DNA of 50,223 nt from Kitasatospora humi (GTDB lineage Bacteria; Actinomycetota; Actinomycetes; Streptomycetales; Streptomycetaceae): positions 1 through 50,223 of the forward strand of contig NZ_JAJJPA010000046.1 of NCBI RefSeq assembly GCF_020907985.1, given 5' to 3'. Under the pieces are notes generated by a model. It had not been told where the DNA came from. It did no database searches and saw only the letters and a program-made list of their open reading frames with translations. The position numbers and the translations under genes were made by a program. This document shows, piece after piece, positions 9,323 through 18,350 of this stretch (the stretch's first letter is position 1; every line of letters begins with the position of its first letter).

Positions 9323-12202
9323 GGTGACGATGTTCACCAGCTTCGGCGCCCTGACGATCACCTTGCGCACCGGGGCGTCCCCGATCGCCGCGACCACCGC
9401 CGGGTCGGCCAGCGCCAGCTGCTCCAGCTCCGCATCGCCGATGGTCGGCGGCACCTCCAGACGGGCCTTGACCTTGCCCTTGATCTGCACGACGCAGACC
9501 ACGGCCTCGTCCACGGCAAGCGCCGGGTCGGCGACCGGGAAGTCGGCGTAGGCCAGCGAGTCGGTGTGCCCCAGCTTGCGCCACAGCTCCTCGGCGATGT
9601 GCGGGGCCAGCGGCGCGACCATCAGCACCAGCGGCTCGGCCACCTCGCGCGGCGTGCTGCCGCGCTTGACCAGGTGGTTGTTCAGCTCGATCGCCTTGGC
9701 CACCGCGGTGTTGAAGCGCAGCCCGGCCAGGTCGCCGCGGATCCCGTCGATCGCCTTGTGCAGCGCCCGCAGGGTCGCCTCGTCGGCCGGTTCGTCGGTG
9801 ACGACGACCTCACCGGTCTTCTCGGAGACGATGTTGCGCCACAGACGCTGCAGGAAGCGGAACGAGCCGACCACCGCACGCGGCTCCCAGGGACGGGAGA
9901 CGTCCAGCGGGCCCATCGACATCTCGTAGAGGCGCAGGGTGTCGGCGCCGTACTCCTCGCAGATGCTGTCGGGCGAGACGGCGTTCTTCAGCGACTTGCC
10001 CATCTTGCCCGCCTCGCGGGTGACCGGCTGTCCCTGCCAGACGTAGCCGCCGTCGACCTCCTCGACCTCGGCGGCCGGCACCGGGAAGCCGCGCTCGTCG
10101 CGGTAGACGTAGGCGGTGATCATGCCCTGGTTGAACAGCCGGTGGAACGGCTCGACCGACGAGACGTGACCCAGGTCGTGCAGCACCTTGTGCCAGAAGC
10201 GCGCGTACAGCAGGTGCAGCACCGCGTGCTCCTGGCCGCCGACGTACAGGTCGACGCCGCCGGCCTTCTTCTCGGCGTTGGGGCCCAGCCAGTAGGCCTC
10301 GTTGGCGGGGTCGACCAGCTTGGCGCGGTTGTCCGGGTCGACGTAGCGCAGCTCGTACCAGCAGGAACCGGCCCAGTTGGGCATGGTGTTGGTCTCGCGG
10401 CGGTAGCGCTTGACGCCGTCGCCCAGGTCCAGCTCGACGTTGACCCAGGCCTCGTTGCGCGACAGCGGGGTGCGCGGGCTGCTGGTGGCGTCCTCCGGGT
10501 CGAAGGTGATCGGCGAGTAGTCGTCCACCTCGGGGACCTCGACCGGCAGCATCGACTCGGGCAGCGCGTGCATCACGCCGTCCTCGTCGTAGACGATCGG
10601 GAACGGCTCACCCCAGTACCGCTGGCGGCTGAACAGCCAGTCGCGCAGGCGGTAGTTGACGGTGCCCTCGCCGATGCCGCGGCCGGCCAGCCACTCGGTG
10701 ACCGTGCGCTTGGCGTCGGTGACGGTCAGGCCGTCCAGCGAGACCCCGTCGCCCACCGAGTTGACCAGCACCGAGTCGTAGGTGTCGAAGGCGTCGTCCC
10801 ACTCGTGCGGGTCGGTGCCGCGGCCGTCGGTGGGCTGGACCACGCACTGCATCGGCAGGTTGAAGGCGCGGGCGAAGGCGAAGTCGCGGTGGTCGTGCGC
10901 GGGCACGGCCATGATCGCGCCGGTGCCGTAGCCCATCAGCACGTAGTCGGCGATGAAGACCGGGATCGGCTTGCCGGTGACCGGGTTGGTCGCGTAGGCG
11001 CCGGTGAAGACGCCGGTCTTCACCTTGGCGTCCATCTGGCGCTCGACGTCCGACTTGGCGGCGGCGGCGGCGCGGTAGGCGGCGACGGCCTCGGCGGGGG
11101 TGTGCGCCTCGCCCTTCCAGTCGTTCAGGGTCTCGCTCGGCCAGGCGGCCGGGACGATGGCGTCGACCAGCTCGTGCTCGGGGGCCAGCACCATGTAGGT
11201 GGCACCGAACAGGGTGTCCGGGCGGGTGGTGAAGACGGTGACGGTGTGGTCCCCCACCGGGAAGTCGACCCGGGCGCCCTCGGAGCGGCCGATCCAGTTG
11301 CGCTGCTGCAGCTTGATGGCCTCGGGCCAGTCCAGCAGGTCCAGGTCGCTGATCAGCCGGTCGCCGTAGGCGGTGATCCGCATCATCCACTGGCGCAGCT
11401 TGGACTTGAAGACCGGGAAGTTGCCGCGCTCGGAGCGGCCGTCGGCGGTGACCTCCTCGTTGGCCAGCACGGTGCCCAGGCCGGGGCACCAGTTGACCGG
11501 CACCTCCTTGCTGTAGGCCAGCCGGTACTCGCCCAGCACCTCCTCGCGCTCGGCGGCGGACAGCGCGGCCCAGGCGCGACCGTCCGGAACGGCCCGCTCC
11601 CCGGCGGCGAACTGCGCGATCAGCTCGGCGATCGGGCGGGCCTTGTCGGCGTCGGTGTCGTACCAGGAGTCGAAGATCTGCAGGAAGATCCACTGGGTCC
11701 AGCGGTAGTACTCCGGGTCGATGGTGGAGATCGACCGGCGGGAGTCGTGGCCCAGGCCCAGGCGGCGCAGCTGGCCGCGCATGTTGGCGATGGCGGCGTC
11801 GGTGGAGACCCGGGGGTGCACGCCGGTGGCCACCGCGTGCTGCTCGGCGGGCAGGCCGAAGGCGTCGTAACCCAGCGTGTGCAGCACGTTGTGGCCGGTC
11901 ATCCGCTGGTAGCGGGCGTAGACGTCGGTGGCGATGTACCCCAGCGGGTGGCCGACGTGCAGGCCGACACCGGACGGGTAGGGGAACATGTCCATGATGA
12001 AGCTGTGCGGCTTCTCGCTGACCGCCCCGCCCGTGGCGGCCTGCGGGGCCAGCGGACCGACCGGGTTGGGGGCGTTGAAGGTGCCCTCCTTCTCCCAGGT
12101 GTCCTGCCAGCGGGACTCGATGTCGGCGGCCAGGGCTGCGGTGTACCGGAACGGCTCGGTGGTGGCCTCGGCCGGGCCGGAGGCAGGGGTCGTCTCGCTC
12201 AT
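9317..12202 (-). CDS. leuS: Leucyl-tRNA synthetase
   Basis: A 961-residue class I synthetase that charges tRNA-Leu. The HIGH-type motif is in PSGVGLHVGHPLGY near residue 79, the editing domain in the middle includes VFTTRPDTLFGATYM, and the KMSKS motif appears as GKMGKSLKNAVSPD near residue 735, followed by the anticodon-binding domain. The ATG at 12202 has a good site, GAAGGACC, just upstream. Length is normal for bacterial LeuRS. About 200 bases upstream lie a short Leu-codon leader frame and a terminator hairpin, so expression is probably set by attenuation that senses charged tRNA-Leu. Confidence 0.98.
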   Translation of the reverse strand: MSETTPASGPAEATTEPFRYTAALAADIESRWQDTWEKEGTFNAPNPVGPLAPQAATGGAVSEKPHSFIMDMFPYPSGVGLHVGHPLGYIATDVYARYQRMTGHNVLHTLGYDAFGLPAEQHAVATGVHPRVSTDAAIANMRGQLRRLGLGHDSRRSISTIDPEYYRWTQWIFLQIFDSWYDTDADKARPIAELIAQFAAGERAVPDGRAWAALSAAEREEVLGEYRLAYSKEVPVNWCPGLGTVLANEEVTADGRSERGNFPVFKSKLRQWMMRITAYGDRLISDLDLLDWPEAIKLQQRNWIGRSEGARVDFPVGDHTVTVFTTRPDTLFGATYMVLAPEHELVDAIVPAAWPSETLNDWKGEAHTPAEAVAAYRAAAAAKSDVERQMDAKVKTGVFTGAYATNPVTGKPIPVFIADYVLMGYGTGAIMAVPAHDHRDFAFARAFNLPMQCVVQPTDGRGTDPHEWDDAFDTYDSVLVNSVGDGVSLDGLTVTDAKRTVTEWLAGRGIGEGTVNYRLRDWLFSRQRYWGEPFPIVYDEDGVMHALPESMLPVEVPEVDDYSPITFDPEDATSSPRTPLSRNEAWVNVELDLGDGVKRYRRETNTMPNWAGSCWYELRYVDPDNRAKLVDPANEAYWLGPNAEKKAGGVDLYVGGQEHAVLHLLYARFWHKVLHDLGHVSSVEPFHRLFNQGMITAYVYRDERGFPVPAAEVEEVDGGYVWQGQPVTREAGKMGKSLKNAVSPDSICEEYGADTLRLYEMSMGPLDVSRPWEPRAVVGSFRFLQRLWRNIVSEKTGEVVVTDEPADEATLRALHKAIDGIRGDLAGLRFNTAVAKAIELNNHLVKRGSTPREVAEPLVLMVAPLAPHIAEELWRKLGHTDSLAYADFPVADPALAVDEAVVCVVQIKGKVKARLEVPPTIGDAELEQLALADPAVVAAIGDAPVRKVIVRAPKLVNIVTG

Positions 12203-12290
12203 GGTCCTTCAAGCTCCATCGGGTCAGGTTGCGAATCGTCAACTGAGCGGCCGGGTGCGGTGCCTGGGTCCCGAAGAAGGGCTCCGGAAA

Positions 12291-12314
12291 CAAAAAAGCC
12301 CCTCGCAGGAGGGG
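12291..12314 (-). terminator. Attenuator terminator in leuS leader
   Basis: On the minus strand the hairpin CCCCTC-CTGC-GAGGGG (12314-12299) is followed by C and six T. It lies between the leader peptide and leuS, so it would stop transcription before the synthetase gene. Just upstream, CCCCG-AG-CGGGG (around 12340-12352) could form a competing hairpin whose G run can pair with the C run of the terminator. Confidence 0.85.
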
Positions 12315-12363
12315 ACGCCACGCCGACTCCGGCGCTACCCCCGCTCGGGGCGGCCGGTCCTGG

Positions 12364-12402
12364 TCAGCGCGGCCGGCTAAGGAGCAGGCGCACGGTTCGC
12401 AT
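12364..12402 (-). CDS. leuS leader peptide
   Basis: A 12-codon frame, MRTVRLLLSRPR, with three consecutive Leu codons (CTG CTC CTT), one of them the CTT codon that is rare in such GC-rich genomes. It ends 49 bases before the attenuator hairpin. Stalling at the Leu codons when charged tRNA-Leu is low would favour the alternative fold and read-through into leuS. The ATG is 6 nt after a TACCCT hexamer, so the mRNA probably begins at the start codon, as is common for leader peptides in Actinobacteria. Confidence 0.8.
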   Translation of the reverse strand: MRTVRLLLSRPR

Positions 12403-12408
12403 GGGCTC

Positions 12409-12414
12409 AGGGTA
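12409..12414 (-). promoter_or_regulatory. -10 box of leuS leader transcript
   Basis: TACCCT on the minus strand, 6 nt before the leader ATG at 12402. It starts 15 bases after the galE stop codon, so leuS has its own promoter just behind galE. No strong -35 box is seen. Confidence 0.6.
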
Positions 12415-12428
12415 CCGCAGGGGATGTC

Positions 12429-13418
12429 TCAGCCCAGCCGGGTGTCCCGGACCTCGGCCCAGCGCAGCGAGTCCCGGATGCCCTCGGCGAGGCTGTGCCC
12501 GGCCTCCCAGTGGAGCAGCCGCTTGGCGCGGTCGCTGCGGGTGTAGGCGCCGGCCACGTCGCCCGGGCGGCTCTCGGTCTCGACCACGGCGACGGGCTGG
12601 TCGACCACGCCGTTGAAGGCCTCGACCAGCTCGCGCACCGTGGTGCCGGTGCCGGTGCCGAGGTTGATCGCCGAGGCTCGGCCGCCCTCCAGCGCCCGGT
12701 CGAAGTTCTCCAGCGCGGCCACGTGCGCGGCGGCCAGGTCCCAGACGTGGATGTAGTCGCGGATGCCGGAGCCGTCCCGGGTCGGCCAGTGGGTACCCGT
12801 GATCTTGAACGGTTGACCGGCCTCGTGAGCCTCGATCAGCTTGCCAAGCGCGTGGCTGGGGTGACGCACCTGCAGTCCGGTGCGCAGTTCGGGGTCGGCA
12901 CCGATCGGGTTGAAGTAGCGCAGCGACAGGATCCGGATCGGCTGGGTGGCGGCGATGTCGGCGAACATGCCCTCGCAGACCGCCTTGGTCCGGGCGTACG
13001 GGCTCTGCGGGTCGAGTCCGGCGCGCTCGTCCACGCTGAAGTCCTCGCTGGCCCGGTAGATCGAGGCCGAGGAGGAGAAGATCATCTTCTGGCAGCCGTT
13101 GCGCAGCAGGTGGCCCGTGAAGTCCAGGCTCTTGGCGACGTTGGCCCGGTAGTAGCCGACCGGGTCGGCCACCGAGTCCGGCACCACGATCAGCGCGGCG
13201 CAGTGCACCACGGCCTCGATCTCCGGATGCTCGGCGAAGATCCGGTCGACCAGGGCGCCGTCCGCGATGTCGCCCTGGTAGAACGCCCGGCCCTCGGTGA
13301 ACTCCCGTCGGCCGGTGACCAGGCTGTCCAGGACCACGGGGGTGTGGCCGGACTCGATGCAGGCGGAGGCGACGGTGCTGCCGATGTAGCCGGCGCCGCC
13401 GGAGATCAGAACCTTCAT
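12429..13418 (-). CDS. galE: UDP-glucose 4-epimerase
   Basis: A 329-residue extended short-chain dehydrogenase. The NAD-binding loop GGAGYIGS is at residues 7-14, the catalytic Ser is in FSSSASIYR, and the YxxxK pair is in SPYARTKAVCEGM near residue 140. ISLRYFNPIGAD-like sequence (LSLRYFNPIGAD) and a domain with TVRELVEAFNGV follow. It converts UDP-glucose and UDP-galactose. It stands apart from other gal genes, so it may serve cell-wall or exopolysaccharide sugar supply. The leuS leader begins right behind it on the same strand. Confidence 0.93.
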   Translation of the reverse strand: MKVLISGGAGYIGSTVASACIESGHTPVVLDSLVTGRREFTEGRAFYQGDIADGALVDRIFAEHPEIEAVVHCAALIVVPDSVADPVGYYRANVAKSLDFTGHLLRNGCQKMIFSSSASIYRASEDFSVDERAGLDPQSPYARTKAVCEGMFADIAATQPIRILSLRYFNPIGADPELRTGLQVRHPSHALGKLIEAHEAGQPFKITGTHWPTRDGSGIRDYIHVWDLAAAHVAALENFDRALEGGRASAINLGTGTGTTVRELVEAFNGVVDQPVAVVETESRPGDVAGAYTRSDRAKRLLHWEAGHSLAEGIRDSLRWAEVRDTRLG

Positions 13419-13733
13419 GAGCTGCGATGAGCCTTCCGTTCGTTGTGCCCGGGCAGCCTAACGCCGACGGCCCGACTTTCCGGACGCCTTCCTGCCGCCC
13501 TCCGGTTGCGCGGCCGCCGCCCGGTACCCGCGCAGCGCGTCGTGCGCGACCCGCTCGGCCGCCGGCTACCGGCGGCGGGACGACGGGAACACCGCGGCCC
13601 GGGCACCGGTGGCGAGCGCCGCGGCCGGCGGCACCACCAGCGGACCGGCAAGGGCCGTCAGCCGGAACGAGCCGTTGCTCCTTCGTGATCGTCACACCGG
13701 GTCTCGCACACGGCGTCGATCCGGTCGGGAGCT
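13419..13733. other. galE upstream intergenic region
   Basis: About 315 very GC-rich bases between galE and the HTH gene. Frames on both strands are open by base composition alone, with Arg/Pro/Gly-rich translations that resemble no protein. I see no gene, tRNA or clear terminator. Confidence 0.5.
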
Positions 13734-15017
13734 CTACGCCCCGCCCCCGCTCCGCGGCCCGTCGAACTCCCGCAGCACCCGGGCGACCAGGCCCGACTGC
13801 ATCCCGGCGGCCAGCCCGCGCGCCTGGTCTGCCGCGGCGGCGGCGCGCCCGGTGTCGCCGGTGCGGCGGTAGGAGTCGGCCAGCCGGACCAGCAGCAGCG
13901 CCCGGGCCCGGGCCGCGGTCAGGCCGGCCACCGCCTCGGTGAGCATCGGCCGGGCCCGCTTGTGGTCGTCCAGGAACAGGTGGGCGCAGCCGACCAGGCC
14001 GGCCAGTTCGGCCCGGGCGGCGTCCCTGGGCAGCACCGTCCAGGCCTGGTCGGCGGTCGCCTCGGCGGCCTCCTGGTCGCCGTTGCGACCGTGCGCCAAC
14101 GCCAGCCGGCCCAGCTGGCGGGCCCGTTGCTGCGGTGCCAGGGTCGCGCCCGCGGCGGCCAGCGCGGAGCCCAGCAGCTGGGCCGGATCCAGCCCCCGCC
14201 CGGCGCCGTAGTACGTGAGCTGCACCGCCAGGCTGCCCACCACGCTGACCGCCAACTGCGGCTCCCCCGCCACGTGCGCGGCCCGCAGCGCCGCCACGTA
14301 GGCGCGCTGGGCCGCCGCCTCCTGGCCCAGATCGGCGCCCGCCCAGCCGACCAGCCGGGCCAACCGCCCGGCCGCGCCGTACAGCGCCCGGCCGAGCGGC
14401 TCGTCCTCGGCGTAGCCGCCCAGCTCCAACAGCTTGCCCACCATGGCCAGTTCGGCACGGGCCGACTCCAGCACCAGACCGCCGCCGCAGGCCCGGCCGA
14501 GCCGCCGCAGGCCGGCGCAGCTGGCCCGCAGGTCGTTCAGCTGGTCCGCCGTCACCCGCAGCGCACCGCTGCCGCCGGTCAGCGGGGGCGGCGGCGCGGA
14601 CCAGTGCCGGGCGGCCCGGGCCAGCTCGTCGCCGCGGAACAGGTCGGTCAGCCGCACCGGCGCCACCTGCAGGCCGGCCTCGTGCAGGGCGATCTGCGCG
14701 GTGTCGGCGGTCCACGGGTCGGTCAGCAGCCGGGCCGAAAGCGCCTTGGCACCGCGGTGACTGCCCATCCGGCCCCAGAGCTGCTCGTAGGTGACGGCGA
14801 TGCCGACCGCGCGGCTGAGCACCTCGCAGACCGCCTGGTCGTGCGGGGACCTGGGCACCATGCCGCGGTCGCGCCATTTGTAGGGCGCGGTCTGGCTGAT
14901 CGCCATTCCGGGGGGCAGCACCAGATTGACCTCGCGGGCCAACCGCTCCGGGCTCCAGGCGAGCTGGTGCAGGATCCGGGCGAGCTCTTCGTTGCGGATG
15001 CGCGCGAGATCGGCCAT
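13734..15017 (-). CDS. HTH regulator with TPR-like helical domain
   Basis: A 427-residue protein. The N-terminal 70 residues (NEELARILHQLAWSPERLAR then ISQTAPYKWRDRGMVPRSPH) have the layout of an HTH unit in which a helix reading AxxVxxW/KW contacts DNA. The remaining part is a long series of helical pairs rich in Ala and Leu, with the recurrent pattern AxxLxxLGRLALAHG and ARAELAGLVGCAHLF, as in TPR repeats. Streptomycetes have many such proteins linked to development or antibiotic control, but I cannot assign this one. The ATG at 15017 lies 6 nt after TACGGT, which suggests a leaderless mRNA. It is divergent from the OFA transporter gene, with a 210-base gap. Confidence 0.7.
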   Translation of the reverse strand: MADLARIRNEELARILHQLAWSPERLAREVNLVLPPGMAISQTAPYKWRDRGMVPRSPHDQAVCEVLSRAVGIAVTYEQLWGRMGSHRGAKALSARLLTDPWTADTAQIALHEAGLQVAPVRLTDLFRGDELARAARHWSAPPPPLTGGSGALRVTADQLNDLRASCAGLRRLGRACGGGLVLESARAELAMVGKLLELGGYAEDEPLGRALYGAAGRLARLVGWAGADLGQEAAAQRAYVAALRAAHVAGEPQLAVSVVGSLAVQLTYYGAGRGLDPAQLLGSALAAAGATLAPQQRARQLGRLALAHGRNGDQEAAEATADQAWTVLPRDAARAELAGLVGCAHLFLDDHKRARPMLTEAVAGLTAARARALLLVRLADSYRRTGDTGRAAAAADQARGLAAGMQSGLVARVLREFDGPRSGGGA

Positions 15018-15023
15018 GGCCCG

Positions 15024-15029
15024 ACCGTA
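15024..15029 (-). promoter_or_regulatory. -10 box of HTH regulator gene
   Basis: TACGGT on the minus strand, 6 nt before ATG 15017; candidate leaderless promoter. No clear -35 box. Confidence 0.4.
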
Positions 15030-15227
15030 GCTGGCCGTGGCCGCTTCCGGGACCGCTCAGCGTGAAGTCGCGTCGCTTATCACGCACCCGGGCGCGAAAA
15101 GCTCTCGACTCCCCCGAACGGACCAATGGTTTCACCCGGTCTGGGACGCAACCGCCCGCCGGCGTAACCAGCGTGGTACCTGAACGTCAGACAGGGGGCC
15201 ATCCCCCGTCCGAAAGCGGTCACCTCC

Positions 15228-16505
15228 GTGTCCCAGACTGCTCTGCTCCCCCGTCCCGTCCTACCCCGCACCGGGCCGCCGCCAACCCCGCACCGCCGAC
15301 TGGCCCGGCGGATCGGCCGGCGCCGTGCCGTACTGGTCGGCGCCGTGGTGCTCAACCAACTGGCCTACGGCGCCGTCTACTCCTGGAGCATCGTCTCCGC
15401 CGGACTGCAGTCGCCGCACAGCGCCTTCGCGCTCGGCCGCGACCGGGCCGCGCTGCCGTTCGCCGCCGCGCACGCCGTGGTCTTCCTCGGCACCGTGCTC
15501 GGCGGCCTGCTGATGTCCCGCCGCTCGCCGCGGGTCATCGCGCTGCTCGCCGGGCTGCTCTACGCGGGCGGCTACCTGGTGGCCGGCTGCGCGCACGGGC
15601 GCCAGGACTTCTGGCTGCTGCTGCTCGGCTACGGCGGGATCAGCGGGATCGGCCTGGGCCTGGGTTACATCGTGCCGACCACCATGCTGCAGCGCTGGTT
15701 CCCCGGGCACCGGGCGCTGGCCGCCGGCGCCGCCACCGGAGGCTTCGGCCTCGGCTCGGTGCTCAGTGCGCCGCTCTGCCGACTGCTGGTGGCGCACTTC
15801 ACCGTCGATCCGGCCCGGGCGCTGCTGGTGCTCGGCACCCTGTTCCTGGCCACCACGCTGACCGGTGCCGCCTACTTCGACAATCCGCCGGTCCGCCCCG
15901 CGCAGCCGACCTCCGGCGCCGGCCACCGGCCGGCCCAGGCGCTGCGCAGCCGGCAGTGGTACCTGCTGACACTGATGCTCTTCTACAACACGCTCGCCGG
16001 GATCAGCCTGCTCGCGGTGGTGGCCCCGGCCGCCACCAGCCTCACCGGGTTGAGCCCGGCCCTGGCCGCCGTGCTGACCGGGGTGCTCGGGGTGTTCAAC
16101 ACGGTGGGTCGCCCGCTCTGGGGCTGGCTGTCCGGCCGCACCGGGCTGCTACGGGCCTTCGTGGTGATGCTGCTGGTGCAGGGCGTCGGCCTGGTGGTGC
16201 TCTCCCGGACCACCTCGGCCGCCCTCTTCCTGCCGCTGGCGGCGCTGGTCTGCCTCTGCTTCGGCGGTGGCTTCGCCACCATGCCGGCGGTGGTTTCGGA
16301 GTTCTTCGGAGCGGCCCATGCCGGGGCGGTCTACGGGTTGATGCTGGTCGGCTGGGGCATGGCCGGGCTGCTCGGGCCGCTGGCGATCTCCCGGGTGGCG
16401 GCCCAGCACTCCTACTCGGTGGCCTTCCTGGAGCTGGGCGCGATCACGCTGGCAGCGGCGCTGCTGCCCCGGCTGGCCGAGCGGCCGCAGGCGCGGTCGG
16501 CCTGA
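15228..16505 (+). CDS. OFA-type MFS transporter
   Basis: A 425-residue, 12-helix permease. YGAVYSWSIVSAGLQ in the first helix region, GYGGISGIGLGLGYIVP and MLQRWFPGHRALAAGAATGGFGLG in the second block are the hallmarks of the oxalate/formate antiporter (OFA) branch, in which a Y..Y/WS motif and G.G.G.GY...P..T...WFP stand out. The second half begins near RQWYLLTLMLFYNTLAGIS. Substrate is probably a small monocarboxylate or oxalate, but no metabolic partner gene is nearby. Start is GTG at 15228 (VSQTALLP). A strong hairpin follows the stop. Confidence 0.88.
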   Translation: MSQTALLPRPVLPRTGPPPTPHRRLARRIGRRRAVLVGAVVLNQLAYGAVYSWSIVSAGLQSPHSAFALGRDRAALPFAAAHAVVFLGTVLGGLLMSRRSPRVIALLAGLLYAGGYLVAGCAHGRQDFWLLLLGYGGISGIGLGLGYIVPTTMLQRWFPGHRALAAGAATGGFGLGSVLSAPLCRLLVAHFTVDPARALLVLGTLFLATTLTGAAYFDNPPVRPAQPTSGAGHRPAQALRSRQWYLLTLMLFYNTLAGISLLAVVAPAATSLTGLSPALAAVLTGVLGVFNTVGRPLWGWLSGRTGLLRAFVVMLLVQGVGLVVLSRTTSAALFLPLAALVCLCFGGGFATMPAVVSEFFGAAHAGAVYGLMLVGWGMAGLLGPLAISRVAAQHSYSVAFLELGAITLAAALLPRLAERPQARSA

Positions 16506-16523
16506 CGGGCCGCCAACGCAGTG

Positions 16524-16551
16524 GGGCCGCCTCCCGTTTGGGAGGCGGCCC
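16524..16551. terminator. 12-bp perfect hairpin terminator
   Basis: GGGCCGCCTCCC-GTTT-GGGAGGCGGCCC, between the transporter stop and the tRNA gene that is read from the other strand. It can serve both directions. Confidence 0.85.
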
Positions 16552-16563
16552 GAGCACTTACGG

Positions 16564-16636
<73 letters not shown>

Positions 16637-16731
16637 GCATCGCACCGAGTGCATTTTTTTGCCGCCTGGCGGTTCCCCGCGGCGACACGTCTTACTTTAC
16701 ACGCTCCCGGGAGTGCTTCACGAATCCGTTC

Positions 16732-16764
16732 CCCGGTGCCGTCCGGGCGGCGGGCGGCACCGGG
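16732..16764 (-). terminator. Terminator behind DHA2 pump gene
   Basis: CCCGGTGCCG pairs with CGGCACCGGG across a 13-base loop. It lies just after the end of the efflux gene in its reading direction and ahead of the tRNA-Ala gene. Confidence 0.65.
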
Positions 16765-16787
16765 CGGAGACGGACCCTGCGCGTCGG

Positions 16788-18248
16788 CTACCCGAGCCGG
16801 GCCGCGTGCCGGGTGCGGAACGCGAAGACGGCGGCCAGCGCGGCGGCGGCCAGCAGGCAGAACGAGGTCACCTGGACGGCGTGGCCGGAGGCGGCCGGAC
16901 CGGCCGGGTAGCCGACCGAGCCGAGGAAGACGGTGCCGAGCAGCGAGACCCCGACCACCTGGCCGAGTTGCACCATGGTCACCGTCACCCCGCTGGCGTC
17001 CGCCGCGTCGGCCGGGGCCACCCGGCTCAGCGCCCGGGCGAACAGCGGGCTGTAGGCGCAGCCGGAGGCCGCCCCGATCACCAGCAGCAGCGCCTCGGTG
17101 CCCGGGCTCAGCAGCTCACCGCCGCGCAGCAGCCGGCCGAGCGCCAGGTAGCCGGCGCCGACCACCCCGAGCGCGACCATCGGCAGCGGCAGGTGCAGCC
17201 GCTTCGGCAGCCGCTGCCAGTGCAGGCCGGAGAGCCCGAAGCCGACGGCCATCGGCGCGAAGGACAGGCCCGCGCGCAGCGGCGAGTCCCCCAGCCCCGC
17301 CTGCAGGTGCAACGCGAAGGCGAACAGGAAGCCGGAGAACCCCAGCATGATCAGGAACAGCGCCGCCGCCCCCGGCACCAGCCCCGGGGAGCGCAGCACC
17401 CGGACGTGGATCAGCGGCTGCCCGCCACGCTCGGCGATCCGCCGCTCCACCACCACGAAGAGCGCGAAGGCCGGCCCCGAGCCGCCCAGCACCACCCAGC
17501 CCCAGACCGGCCAGTGCAGGTCGTGCCCGAGCACCAGCGGCACCACCAGCAGGCCGATCGCCAGCGCCAGCAGCAGCAGCCCGACCAGGTCGAGGCGGCG
17601 CTCCCGGTCCACCGGCAGGTTCGGCAGCACCCGGTGCCCCGCCGCCAGCAGCACCACCCCGATCGGCACGTTGATCAGGAAGACCGGCCGCCAACCGCTG
17701 CCGAACAGGTCGGCGCTGACTAGCACCCCGCCGAGCACCTGCCCGGCCACGCTGCCGCCGGCCAGCACCGCCGTGTAGGTGCCCAGCGCCCTGGCCCGGG
17801 AGGCGCCGGTGAAGGTCTTCTGGATCAGGCTCATCACCTGCGGCACCATCAGCGCCGAGGCGACCCCCTGGAGGAACCGGAAGCCGATCAGTCCGGCGGT
17901 GTTCGGGGCCAGGCCGCAGGCCAGCGAGGCGGCGGTGAAGCCGGCCAGGCCGAGCTGGAAGAGCGGGCGGTGGCCGAACCTGGCGCCCAGCCGGGCCCCG
18001 GTGATCAGCAGCACCGCGTAGGCGATGGTGTAGCCGGCGATCACCAGCTGCAGGCCGGCGCCGTCGGCGTGCAGGTCGGTGCGGATGGTCGGCGCCGCGA
18101 CATTGACCACGGCGACGTCCAGGATGGCCATGAACTGGCCGGTCAGGATCACTCCGAGCACCAGGCCGGGGCGACCGGGCCGGGTGGGCCGCGCCGCGGC
18201 GTCGGGATCTGCCGCCGAGCGCGGCCGTCGAGTCTGCAGGTCCGTCAT
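16788..18248 (-). CDS. DHA2-family drug efflux MFS transporter
   Basis: A 486-residue, 14-helix pump of the EmrB/QacA branch. FMAILDVAVVNVAAPTI is the family D1 motif in helix 1, GARLGARFGHR the loop 2-3 motif, GVASALMVPQVMSLI motif C-like, and FLINVPIGVVLL lies in helix 6. Expected to export hydrophobic drugs with proton entry. The ATG at 18248 (MTDLQTRRP) is preferred over an upstream start at 18311, because the longer version adds only polar residues and would run into the divergent promoter. The divergent neighbour is an XRE regulator, a usual arrangement for a pump and its controller. Confidence 0.92.
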   Translation of the reverse strand: MTDLQTRRPRSAADPDAAARPTRPGRPGLVLGVILTGQFMAILDVAVVNVAAPTIRTDLHADGAGLQLVIAGYTIAYAVLLITGARLGARFGHRPLFQLGLAGFTAASLACGLAPNTAGLIGFRFLQGVASALMVPQVMSLIQKTFTGASRARALGTYTAVLAGGSVAGQVLGGVLVSADLFGSGWRPVFLINVPIGVVLLAAGHRVLPNLPVDRERRLDLVGLLLLALAIGLLVVPLVLGHDLHWPVWGWVVLGGSGPAFALFVVVERRIAERGGQPLIHVRVLRSPGLVPGAAALFLIMLGFSGFLFAFALHLQAGLGDSPLRAGLSFAPMAVGFGLSGLHWQRLPKRLHLPLPMVALGVVGAGYLALGRLLRGGELLSPGTEALLLVIGAASGCAYSPLFARALSRVAPADAADASGVTVTMVQLGQVVGVSLLGTVFLGSVGYPAGPAASGHAVQVTSFCLLAAAALAAVFAFRTRHAARLG

Positions 18249-18350
18249 GACGGGCAATCTGCCGCAGCTTCGATACTGGTGGTTAGAGCCTGCTGATCCT
18301 GGTACCGGCACTACCTGTCAGCCGCGGCGCCCGTGCGCCAGGATGGTCGC
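18249..18350. promoter_or_regulatory. Divergent promoter/operator region
   Basis: 102 bases between the pump gene and the XRE regulator gene. A CTGGTACCGG segment around 18299-18308 with a central GGTACC palindrome, and a related ACTGGTGGTTAG segment 25 bases earlier, are possible operator halves. No box is clear enough to name. Confidence 0.4.

Noticed and set aside
12203..12428. T-box riboswitch ahead of leuS
   Set aside because: No T-box antiterminator sequence (TGGNACCGCG type) or specifier loop is visible; the Leu-codon frame plus hairpin explains the region better.
9317..12616. Very long open frames opposite leuS (to 1270 codons) and similar long shadows opposite rne, galE and others
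   Set aside because: They arise from the high G+C third positions of the real genes; their translations are low-complexity and match no family.
13419..13733. Gene between galE and the HTH regulator
   Set aside because: Open frames on both strands give Arg/Pro-rich translations without start signals or protein-like pattern.
15062..15227. N-terminal extension of the OFA transporter in another frame
   Set aside because: The frame is out of phase with the permease and is Arg/Pro-rich; the permease has its own GTG start at 15228.
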